Source of the DNA: Isoetes taiwanensis
Taxonomy: Eukaryota; Streptophyta; Lycopodiopsida; Isoetales; Isoetaceae
Reading direction: 5' to 3'
Assembly: GCA_021234155.1 (NCBI GenBank)
Contig: JAJEKV010000035.1
Coordinates: 8,754,779 to 8,818,778, forward strand
DNA: 64,000 bases
Shown: positions 34,386 to 44,300 of the stretch, piece by piece
Position numbering within the stretch: position 1 is the stretch's first letter
Layout: each line of letters opens with the position of its first letter
Program-made: the position numbers and the translations under genes
The notes under the pieces: model-generated
Told to the model about the DNA's origin: nothing
Database searches by the model: none
The model's input: only the letters and a program-made list of their open reading frames with translations

Positions 34386-35198
34386 ATCATGGATGCAGCT
34401 AGATCTATGCTCAAGCATGCAGGTTTGCCGAACAATTTATGGGGAGAGGCGGTCACAGCTACCTGTTATATTCAGAATAGGTTACCAACAGTTGTTGTGA
34501 AAGGTGGAGTACCAGAAGAGTATTGGATGGGGAGAAAACAATCTGTGAGACGATTTAGAGTCTATAGATGCCTTGCCTATATGATGGTACCGAAAGTGTT
34601 AAGGAGAAAACTGGATGACTATAGCATGTGTACTTTTCTGGTGGGTTATGATGAGCAGACAAATGGTTAGAGATTAGTCACACGTAAAGTATATGTTAGT
34701 AAGGATGTTATGTTTAATGAAAATGCTTTATATAAGGACAGGAAAGGTCTGAGCCAGCATGAAGCAAATGAATGGATACCGGCAGAATATTTGGAGAATG
34801 ATCAACCAGATAATCAGGAAGAGACAAAGACCGCAATTTTAAAGGGCGATGAAGTCTATGTAGAATCGGAAGGTGAAGAGGATGTAGAGACCAATGCTGC
34901 AACTGAGGAAGCAGACATGGAACTGGATGAGGTGTATGAGGTGGTAGAGTCCGATAATGCATCTCATGAACTAAAAACCGAGCCAGAGGAGGTGCGTCAT
35001 AAACCAGAAACCGAGCCAAAGGAGGTGCATGAGGTTGTTGACACCAATAGTGCACCAGAAGCTGGATCTCAAGAGGCAAAAGGTAGTAGGAGAACTCGAC
35101 GTAGAGATGCAGAACGTCTAAAGGCTGAAGTTCCATTTGATACAAGATTATACGGTAGGGAAGAAAGTGGCAAGACAACTAGACCAAGGAAACCTTAA
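34386..35198 (+). pseudogene. Copia integrase C-terminal part and acidic linker
   Basis: After MDAARSMLKHAGLP, a stop at 34668 precedes an acidic Glu/Val-rich linker (34710-35198). The linker has imperfect repeats of a TEPEEVRHKPE / TEPKEVHEVVD unit and ends in a basic GSRRTRRRDAER stretch. Confidence 0.75.
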
Positions 35199-35204
35199 AT
35201 TTTG

Positions 35205-36355
35205 TCTTGTATAATGGAACCAGAAACGGTGGAACAAGCCTTGGAAGGGAAGAATGCAGATCGTTGGAAAGAGGCCATGCAGAATGAACTAGATTCATTT
35301 AAAAGGACAGGCACCTATGAGCTCGTATCGTGACCAAAGGATAAGAACATTGTGGGAAACAAGTGGATTTTTAAAATTAAAAGAAAATCAGATGGATCGA
35401 TAGAAAGATATAAGGCAAGGTTGGTTGCAAAGGGATATACCCAAGAAGAAGGTGTGGACTATAAGAAAACTTTCTCACCTATAGTCAAAGTGACTAGCCT
35501 GAAAGCACTCCTTGCAGTTGCAGTGCAGAATGACATGGAGATAAACCATATGGATGTCAAGACCGCATTCCTGAATGGAGATTTAGACGAAGAAATTTAC
35601 ATGGAGCAGTCGCAGGGCTATAAACAAGGTCAGAACATGGTATGCAAATTGAAAAAGGTAGTTTACAGGCTTAGGCAAGCAGCTAGGCAATGGTATTTGT
35701 GCATGAACAGATTCTTGATTTCTGCAAGATTTACAAAATTAAAAACTGGGGGGAATTTATACATGAAAAGAAATGGGGACAAATATCTAATTATGGCTCT
35801 CTATGTAGATGATTGCGTCATTGAGAGCAATGATAAAATTTACTGGAAGGTTGCAAAGCATTGCTGAATGGTCGATTTTAGATGACAGATTTAGAAAATC
35901 TGGAGAAATTGCTAGGAATGGAAGTTCGAAGGGACAAAAAGTAAGGATTACTTTACCTTACATAGGAACAAAATATTAAAGGGGTATTTGGCTAGATTCA
36001 GGATGCTTGAGTGTAACCTAACGAAAATGCCCATGGCTTCTGGAGTAAAAATATGCGGAGATATGTGCCCCAAGACACCAAAGGAAGCCAAGGAAATGAA
36101 AGCTAGACCTTACAGATCATTGATTGGTTGCTTGCTATACATTGCGAACCGTACTCGACCAGACATTATGTATGCAGTCAATTTGCTTAGTAGATTTTGC
36201 AATAATCCTGGAATACAGCATTAGATAGCAGCGAAAAGAGTTCTCATGTATTTAAAGGGGACAGCAACACATGGGGTTTGTTTTTCAAAACATACAGAGA
36301 ACAAATCGATTGTTTATGCAGATGCAGATTGGGGAGGAGATAGTGATAACAAAGT
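35205..36355 (+). pseudogene. Copia reverse transcriptase and partial RNase H
   Basis: RT blocks: [47 protein letters not shown] and the catalytic YVDD at 35802-35813. A stop at about 35332 and a frameshift near 35865 interrupt the frame. RNase H begins with YRSLIGCLLYIANRTRPDIM, has a stop at 36222, and ends at YADADWGGD. Confidence 0.88.
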
Positions 36356-36947
36356 TTAAAATGAAACGCACTAATTTGCTCCAAACACACTTTAAAAGGA
36401 ATCTTTGAAAGATTCCCTAAAATCTCCCCAAAAAGCGCCCTTTTCTTGGTATATTTGTGACAAGTGTGACAATTTGAATATTTTAGGCACCATTTTTGGA
36501 GGGGAATTTGAACTCAGCTTCCATTCAAAATTGTTTGGTACCATTTTTTGGCCCCCTAGTTTGGTTTGAGAAATAGTAATATTTTTAAGGACAAAACAAA
36601 ATAGACATTGAAAAAAAACAGCAAGCGCTAAGAGTGCCCAAAAACCTATTTAGTTCAAAGTTTATGAATTCACTACAAAATTATGAACAAAATTGCAAAA
36701 AATGCAACACATTTTGATATTGCCTCAATGAAGCAAATATTTTCACCTTAAAGTATGCCTCACACGCGAGTTGAAGTCGAAGATGCTTGCGCTTTGCCTT
36801 ATACACTTGCTCTAATTTGCTCCTCCAGCTTGCTATAGACTTCTGTATACCGCGATGGCGACGTATGTATCCAATCTGGACTTTTTTAAACTTTGTAATT
36901 TATTTGTTCTCTGTAGTCCTTAGTTTCTTCCAAATAAATTTCAAGAT
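36356..36947. other. No supportable gene
   Basis: AT-rich anonymous sequence after the abrupt end of the Copia element. Confidence 0.5.
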
Positions 36948-37119
36948 GGTATAAATTTATACCTCAATAGATAGTAATATGTGGACATAGTATGCTAGAG
37001 AGTTCGCACGGTATAAATTTATACCGCAAGAAGACTTGAGCGGTATAGATTTATACAACAAAAGAACTCGAGCGGTATAAATTTATACCGCAAGAGTTTT
37101 CTCGGTATAAATTTATACC
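36948..37119. repeat. Palindromic satellite, cluster 1
   Basis: The perfect palindrome GGTATAAATTTATACC occurs at 36948-36963, 37010-37025, 37074-37089 and 37104-37119, with a degenerate copy at 37041-37058. Most are extended to CGGTATAAATTTATACCG. The last four units have a 30-32 bp period with a CAAGA-ACTYGAG-like linker. An (AT)n tract follows. Confidence 0.93.
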
Positions 37120-37204
37120 AAAAATATATATATATATATATGTATATCATATAAATATATAATATATATATATATCATATATATTTACATATATACAAGT
37201 GTTT

Positions 37205-37725
37205 GTAATATGAGGGACTGCATGAAGCCGACCCTTCAAAACACACCAATCGTGAAAGATTCCCCTAGATTTCTAAAGACGAGCCCAAGATTCATTTAGA
37301 TTCTGCAATAGTCTATGTAGATTCTCCTAGATTTCAACATTCTATCAAGATTCCTCTCGATTCTCAAATATTTCCCTAGATTTTCTAAGATTCTCCTGAG
37401 ATTCCCTGAGGTTTTCAAAAATAATCCCAAAACTCCTCTAGATTTTCCAAGATTCCATGTAGATTCTCTTAGGTTCTCCAAGATTCTATAAAGATCCTCC
37501 TAGAATCTCTAAGATTCTCTTGAGGTTCCTCTAGGTTCTCCAAGATCCTAGGAAGATTACCCTAGACTCCTCTAGGGTTATTAAAGATTTTATCAGGATT
37601 CACTCAGATTCCCTTACATTCTCAAAGATTCTCTCTTGAACCATGTAGATTCTCTTAGATTTTCCAAGATCCTATAAAGATTCCCCTAGAATACCTAAGA
37701 TTATCTTGAGATTCCTCTTCTCCCT
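37205..37725 (+). repeat. Degenerate AGATTC/CCTAGATT array
   Basis: Dozens of AGATTCYYCTAGATTC-like units with irregular 11-25 bp spacing. The reverse-complement motif fills 41130-41970. Confidence 0.75.
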
Positions 37726-38385
37726 CTCTAGTAATAATAGAAAGGTCAATCTTTATTTCTATCTAGGCCTATAAGGAATTGTGCTTTGCTTATTAGGGGC
37801 AATGGCTTTGCTTACATGACATCAATATTACTGGGTTGTTTCTTGCAACCATTATCTTCAATTAACATATTGCAAAAGATGACTAAAAAAACTCAATTTT
37901 GAGACTAAGAAACCTAGATTTTGAGATCCAAAGTATGACATGAAGTGACATTAGCTGCAACTTCATGGTGTATGACACTATAGCTAGAATGCTTTGTGAA
38001 ATGTGGTGATGTAAAACCCATCAAACATGTGGGTAGGAATTGGACGTCACACCAATTGTGCAAAGAGCTTTTTTTTTTAACTTTTGGTAAGGCTTGATGG
38101 CAAAACTCACAGTCAAAAGAGTCTTTTTGTTTTACAAAGATTCTCATATGTAGGTTAAAAGTTTAATGTCAAGAAAAGAGACAAAACAAAATATTAATAT
38201 GGTATAGCTTCTAAGGTTTGGTGCACGAAAAGGATCTCTGAAAATGCGAATTTACAACGTAAGAGATTAGACCCATTTCAAAAACGTCCCATTCTAACCA
38301 TAATACATCTGTCCAACTAAGCAGACCCTTCCTCTTCTTCTCTTTTAAATAAATTACAGTGCAATTGGTTCCATTCTGCACAGCC

Positions 38386-39288
38386 ATGATGGCCAAGCTC
38401 TTGGTCTTTGCACTAGCTTTTTTGAATTCCTGGCTGGTCCGTTCAAGCCATGGCAATGATTTTAGGAATGAGTTATCGAATTCTGGAAATCTGAAGCGCA
38501 TAGATGGGTTTAAGGCAGGATTGAAACGAAGCCTGATAAGAGCAGATACACAATGGAGCTTCAATTGGGAACTCCGGCGCAGAAATTCAAAGTAATTGTA
38601 GATACCGGAAGTGATATGATATGGGTTCAATGCAGCCCCTGTAGATCCTGCTACACCCAAGACGGGGCAATCTTCAAGCCAGAGAATTCTTCCACATACA
38701 GCACAATTCCATGCTCCAATTCAATCTGCGAAACACTTCCGACATCAATTTGCACAAAATCGTCAAATACATGTAAATACTAATACCAGTATGGAGATGC
38801 ATCTTCTTCGCAGGGGGATTATTCAACAGTCTCTTACTCTGAGCACAACCTCTGGAGGATCCAAACAGTTCTAAAATATAAAATTTGGATGTGGGCATGC
38901 TAATTCCGGCAGTTTTGGAGGCGCAGCTGGGATCGTAGGGCTCGGACAACGGGCTCTGTCATTAATTTCGCAATTGGGCACCGAAATTAGCCAGAAATTT
39001 TTCTACTGCTTGGTTAATTTGGATGATTCCCCTTCTCATACACATCCGTTGTTTTTAGGAGAAGCTGCAATTTTATCAGGTTCGGAGGTTCAATCTACTC
39101 CAATTGTCCCAAATGCTCTGCATAAAACTTACTACTACGTCAATTTGAAAATTAAAGCGATTTTGTTGAATTTTAACGGAACAAGGATGAATCCGCCACC
39201 TGAGAATTACATGGTGGGGGTGGATTCGGCCGGAAATGTGGCATGCTTGGCGATGGATTCGTCACGGGATCTGAGGCTGAAAAATTAG
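38386..39288 (+). pseudogene. Nepenthesin-type aspartic protease, decayed
   Basis: Starts MMAKLLVFALAFLNSWLVRS, a signal peptide, followed by propeptide-like sequence. A frameshift near 38550 leads to LGTPAQKFKVIVDTGSDMIW (first catalytic DTGS) and a Cys-rich flap region (CSPCRSCY). After a stop at 38781 comes FGCGHANSGSFGGAAGIVGL, then QKFFYCLVNLDDSPS and STPIVPNALHKTYYYVNLK. The second catalytic Asp motif is missing: the frame jumps from VNLKIKAI to PPPENYMVGVDSAGNVACLA. It cannot be active. Confidence 0.85.
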
Positions 39289-39358
39289 ATGCTTCTAGCT
39301 ATGGCCGGATCAGATCAAAACAAAGAAATAAATTTATCTAAAGAGATCAAATACTCAC

Positions 39359-39868
39359 CATGCCCAGTGTATAGCATGCTTCAAGATTCCCTGCATCTGT
39401 GCAGTGTTTTAAAAATCTGTGCGCTCCTTCTGACCATCTTCAACCTCTTACCCTTAACGCATTCATGGAAACCTTTGCTAGTACATTTCTGCTTGATACC
39501 AACAGCCCAGAATCTCTTACATCTACTCCAAGAAATAAGAAAAATATCAAATGGAGCATTACCTAACAGAAAAAAGGTGTTGCGACAGCATTAAAGACTG
39601 CCCATCAAACAGAAACCTTTAAAAAACACGAAACAAACAGGGATCAAAGCATGGCATCGAGCAAATCCGAAGGGGAGTTCGCCATAGAAGCCACAGCTTC
39701 AAGAATAGATATAACCAGATCATCATGAAGAAAATCTAGCACAGAAGACAACTTTGCATTCTTCCAAGCCCTCCAAGCACCGATTTGGGTGCTCGGAACA
39801 GGCCATTTTTCTTCATTCTTTCTCCATTGGTCTGATAAAAAACGTGATTCCGTCGGAGGCAGAAGCAT
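39359..39868 (-). pseudogene. F-box/MYND-family gene fragment
   Basis: Minus strand. The first block includes VLDFLHDDLVISILEAVASM and SPSDLLDAML, an F-box start. A second block (about 39359-39490) reads NVLAKVSMNALRVRG, stop, RWSEGAHRFLKHCTDAGN, LEACYTLGM and ends at a GTGAGT donor. Both match my memory of plant F-box proteins with a C-terminal MYND finger. The part between them and everything downstream is missing. Confidence 0.6.
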
Positions 39869-40452
39869 AGCTCCTGATGATCAAAACAGCAGGCGTTAAT
39901 CTGGTCGCTTTGTGCAAAGCAAAACGTGAATCAACAACGCAACCTCTCAGTCGCCGCCAGTCGCAAGAGCTAAATCCTCTCAGTCGCCGCCATCGCAAGA
40001 GGTCGCCCGGCTACAGTGGGAACCGAAAACTTGCCCGTCCAAATTGCCAACTCAGCAATTTAAAAAATACAAAATATTATAATAAAAAAAACAAAACATG
40101 TGGTGGCGCCACCTCATAACGTGACATTTATTTCATATAAACCTTTATAATAATTGCGGTGCCACCTCACCCTCCACATTAATTGTAGTGCAATTTCTTT
40201 CCGCCTTCCTTAAGCCCAAAATCAATGGCCAAGATTTAGGTCCCCCATATCCGACGGTCCAGGCATGTGGTGCATTCCCCCATGCATGCCCATGCATGCC
40301 CCCATAAAAAATCACACGGCCATAGCATCGCCACCTCGTCTTTTATCAAACAAACGGCCGAGATTAACTAGCATATATAGACTATTCATGATGCCCAGCA
40401 TGTGATATACGTTTATATATATTAATGATATCCGAAAAAAAGAGAACTCTTG

Positions 40453-40500
40453 CGGTATAAATCTATACCGCGAGACTTCCTGCGGTATAAATTTATACCG
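40453..40500. repeat. Palindromic satellite, cluster 2 (inverted)
   Basis: CGGTATAAATCTATACCG at 40453-40470 and CGGTATAAATTTATACCG at 40483-40500. The flank GAGAACTCTTG is the reverse complement of the linker in cluster 1, so this copy is inverted. An AT-rich tract follows. Confidence 0.93.
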
Positions 40501-40584
40501 TTTTTTTTTTTATATATACAAATATGTGAACGTATATATATTGAATATCAATCATATATATATGTTCTTATGTTTGTCGCGCTT

Positions 40585-41000
40585 ATCCGACCGTCCGTTC
40601 GAGATCCTACGGCCCACGTGGCTTTGGGACGTATCCTACGGCTCAGATGGCTTGGGAGATTCTATATATATTCTATTCTATATATATAGACGATCCTACG
40701 GTCCAGGTCGATTTGATCCTGATCGTCGGTTCGAGATCCTACGGCTCATGTTGCTTGGGGACACATCCTACGGCCCAGATGGCTTGGGAGTTTCTATGTA
40801 GACTCTATGTAATCGATCCTACGGCCCAGGTTGCTCTGATCCTGATCGTCGGTCCGAGATCCTACGGCTCACGTTGCTTGGCACATATCTTACGGTCTAC
40901 ATGGCTTTGGGAATTATATGTAATAGATCCTACGGCTTATATTGCTTTTATATGGTGAGATCTTGATCGTTGATCGAGTCTAAGATCCTAAGGCTCATGT
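40585..41000 (+). repeat. Tandem repeat, about 120 bp, three ATCCTACGG per unit
   Basis: About 3.5 units begin near 40569, 40691, 40813 and 40926. Each has GATCCTACGGYCCA, GATCCTACGGCTCA and a diverged third copy before a ATGGCTTGGGA stretch. The recurrent GATCCTGATCGTCGGT is also seen. Confidence 0.85.
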
Positions 41001-41029
41001 TGAATGCTCGTCCCTTAAGGAAAGGCTTC

Positions 41030-41113
41030 TAAAATTTTTTATATTATTGGGGGGATTCGAACCCTAGACCTCAACCCCTCAAACCCCCCACTCTAACCAC
41101 TAGACCAAGCATT
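41030..41113 (-). mobile_element. tRNA-derived SINE head, minus strand
   Basis: On the minus strand GCTTGGTCTAGTGGTTAGAG (A-box region) is followed about 40 nt later by GGTTCGAATCC (B box) and then an AT-rich body. The length fits a tRNA-like head. The acceptor and anticodon arms do not pair properly, so it is not a functional tRNA. Confidence 0.65.
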
Positions 41114-41129
41114 AATTCCATGAATGATT

Positions 41130-41970
41130 TATGTTTCAAATATACTTAAGGGTAATGTTCTAATTAAGATAAAATAGAATATAGCATTCTAGATAGTTCA
41201 AGAAAGTTCTAGAATGTTCTGGAGGCTCTAGAAAGTTCTAAAATCTTCTAGAATGTTCTAGAAAGTTCCAGAATATTCTAGAATGTTTTGGAAGATAAGA
41301 AAATCTAGGGGGAATTTAAGAGAATCCTTCCAGAAAGTCCCAAATTCTAGAACATAAGAGAATCTGGAGGGGAATCTAAGAAATTTCTTCCAGAAAGTTT
41401 CAAATTGTTCTAATAAGTTCTAGAATGTAGGAGAATCTACGGGAATGTAAGAGAATCTAGGGAAATACTTCCAGAAAGTTCTAGGGTATTTTGAAAGTCT
41501 TAGAATGTTCCAGAAAGTCTTAGAATGTTCTAAAATGTTCTAGAATGTAAAGGAATCTAGGAGAATGTAACACAATCTAAAAAAATCTCATAAAATGTAA
41601 GAGAATCTAAGAAAATATTTACAATCCTAAGGGAATCTCTTAAAATCTAGGGGATCTAAGGGAATCTTCATAATATCTAAGGGAATCTAAAAAAATGTTG
41701 ATGAAATCTTAGAGTATCTAGGGGAATCTTTATAGAATCTCTTTGAATCTCATATAATGTAAGGGAACCTAGGGCAATCTCATAAAATCTAAAGGGATCT
41801 AAGAGAATCTAAGGGGATCTTCATAGAACCTTGAAGAATCTATGGAAATCTAATAGAATCTAGAGGGAATCTTATAAAATTTAGAGGAATCTCCACGAAA
41901 CCTCCAAGAGAACCTTGGTAGAATCTTAGAGAATGTATGAATTTAGAGTATTCTCAAGAGATCCTTTTAG
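41130..41970 (+). repeat. Degenerate AGAATCTAGGGGAATCT array
   Basis: First GTTCTAGAA-type repeats (about 41190-41530), then AATCTAAGGGAATCT-like repeats. This is the reverse-complement motif of 37205-37725. Confidence 0.75.
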
Positions 41971-43148
41971 AATGTAGGGCACGACACGAACTTGCATGTA
42001 GAACATGCTAAAACTCGAACATGCTAAAACTCGAACATCGGCATGCAAGCAAATCCAAGCATATCCAAGTCATAAATCTCTGCCAAAGATCTCTGACAAA
42101 ACCGAATGCCTCTTTGTATTCTTGAACTGGCATTTTCGACCTCTGAGTTTCCAACTTTGTATCAGAGAGTAAAACAGTATTCGGCTCCCCTATTTTCGGC
42201 CAAGGTACAGCCATTTCGGCATGTTCTTAAGAGGATCGACTCATGTGGTCGGATTACAAGTCGTGGCTACATGCCGTTTGGCGCCAGACAACTTTTAGGT
42301 AAAGCCCCAAATACAGATATTAGGATACAGGAAAAAGTATTGTGCACCCCTGTATTATGTATTTCATCTTAAACATGGTCATTTCTCATAAAAGTATTCG
42401 ACCACAGTTTCATGTGGACGTCACTTTTGGCACCACATTTAAAGCAAAGATTTTGCTTTCCCTAAATCGTTCCAGGCATATGAACTGGACCATTGCATAT
42501 TTTTTGCTTTCCTTTCCCCATAAAGCCCAGATGCAGCAAATATCATCAATAGGAAGCACTTTGCATTTCTATTATATTGCTTATCTTTTGGCCTTAGAAA
42601 ATATGGCACACCACCGTATGCAAACCCTAGTCATTTTCTAGAACCATGGTTTAAATAGCCAAGGCCCCCATCATGTCAAATAATGACGTCTAGCCCTGGA
42701 ATCCAACAAGGCGTTAGATTAAATATCTTGCAATATGTTGTTTTTTGCCCTTGACATCTAAGTTCCAATTATCTTAGAGGAAAAATAACCTTCAAGAAAA
42801 TCCTTAAGGGAAAAACCTTCAACAAAGTCCATTCCCCAATCTTTTGTGTAAAGTACACCATTGTTATTTCCAAATATTATACAATGTCGTCTTTTCCATA
42901 GTCTAGGTACCTTGTCAAGGTTCGACCTTGTGGTTTCCATTAAATCCATGGGCCACCATGTAATTTGGCAAATGTGAACCATATGAAAAAACTATCTGCA
43001 AGGTTTACACCCTCAAATTTCATTTGCCATGTCATAGAGCAACATTTTTTATGGCTATGTGTAACTCAGTTGCTACGTGTAACTCAGTGGCTTGTATACC
43101 CATAAAGGGCACTGCATAATTCCAATTTATATAAAGTTGTAAATGCAG

Positions 43149-43480
43149 TGGGAGTTCTAGACCTCTCAAATCGGTTTGAGCTACCACACTGTTGTATCTG
43201 GCACTAGTGTTTCAGCCAGCAAGGGGCTCTAGACTTTGCACAACTCTAGTAATTTGAGCTTATGCTGTGGGAGTTACAGACCTGTTAAATTGGTCTAAGC
43301 TTCCACAAATGCTGTATCTAGCTCTTGTGTTTCAGCCAGCCACAGCCAACCACAGCCAGCCACATAGCTCTTAGTATTTTGAGCCATTGTTGTGAGAGTA
43401 CGTGACCTCTCCTACAGCGGTATGAGCTTCACAAACGCTGTAACTAGCTCTTGTGTTGCAACCGTCTCCAACCTGTTATA
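43149..43480 (+). repeat. Nested sub-repeats inside the 3.4-kb unit
   Basis: Three copies of an approximately 120-bp motif begin at 43149, 43267 and 43390 (GTGGGAGTTCTAGACCTCTC and variants). Each runs to a CTTGTGTTTCAGCCAGCC-like end. The same triplet recurs in every unit. Confidence 0.8.
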
Positions 43481-44148
43481 TATATTTATATTTATATATA
43501 TATATATATAGCATCCTACCTCCTACCGCAGGAAGTAGGGTCCTAAAAGAAAATTCAGTATATTGCTAGGTAGCGCAGGGTACCTAGCATTCTGCTAGGA
43601 CCCTACGTTACCTGTAAATCGTTACTACGTTAAAAGCTAAAAGATAAATCACATAGCAGATATTCATACCTTTATGGTCCTGCTCAGGTTTCAAGAAGCC
43701 CAATTTTTTAATGTTCATAAACCATAGAAATCTGTCATCATTCTGTGGCTAGTACTTGTCATTTTTAAAATTTCCCAATGCATCAGTAAATAGCAAACAG
43801 TAAGTAAGTAGCAAACCAGTAATAGCCAATGTAACAGTAGAGCAGTGCGAATGAAAAACATAATGTTCAATAAATCACGAGAGGTGTACTGTGTTCAATT
43901 AATTCTGGTGGACTCAAAAGGATAGAGTTTCATATCCTTGAATATGATAACAGATGTTTCAGCATATATACTTTCCTTTGCCTAGGGTCTAATCTAGCCA
44001 AGTCCATACTCCTAACTTGGTCACTTAACCGCTAGAGAAGTTACCGGCCCGCACTACCCAGCCCTAAACCAAATGAGTCCAACAAGAATACTAAATAAGC
44101 TCCATATTAGTCCAAAATCGTCATTACTTTCACATTCAAAGGCTACCT

Positions 44149-44300
44149 AGTAGAGGGCTGATTTCTCAAGCCCCAAAACTATGTGTCCTTAATGAAAAAA
44201 AGCATGTTTATTCTTAAGCATATCTCAACACCTAACATTTAGGGATATTTAGTCGAGGGCTGATTTCTCAAGCCCCAAAACTATGCATCCTTAATGAAAA
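44149..44300 (+). repeat. Short direct repeat inside the 3.4-kb unit
   Basis: GGGCTGATTTCTCAAGCCCC and the following ACTATG-CATCCTTAATGAAAA occur twice, about 102 bp apart, in each unit. Confidence 0.85.

Larger units (their letters stand above)
31824..36355 (+). mobile_element. Copia LTR retrotransposon, 3'-truncated and decayed
   Basis: The order 5' LTR, PBS, gag, protease, integrase, reverse transcriptase, RNase H is the Copia order. The element stops inside RNase H and no 3' LTR follows, so the exact LTR start (TGTTGG at 31824 is my best guess) cannot be tested by LTR comparison. A duplicated AGCCCAAAACCGTGTAA lies in the LTR at about 31866-31900. Frameshifts and stops occur in every domain. 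Confidence 0.85.

Noticed and set aside
34714-35178. 154-codon minus-strand ORF
   Set aside because: It is the antisense of the acidic Copia linker.
38211-38660. 149-codon minus-strand ORF
   Set aside because: Antisense of the aspartic protease start; the plus frame carries the recognisable signal peptide and DTGSD.
41049-41110. Functional tRNA gene on the minus strand
   Set aside because: A and B boxes are present but acceptor and anticodon stems do not pair; better read as a SINE head.
42758-42982. Conserved 74-codon gene, open in all five array units
   Set aside because: The copies are nearly identical at DNA level, so shared open frames say nothing about selection, and no domain is recognisable.
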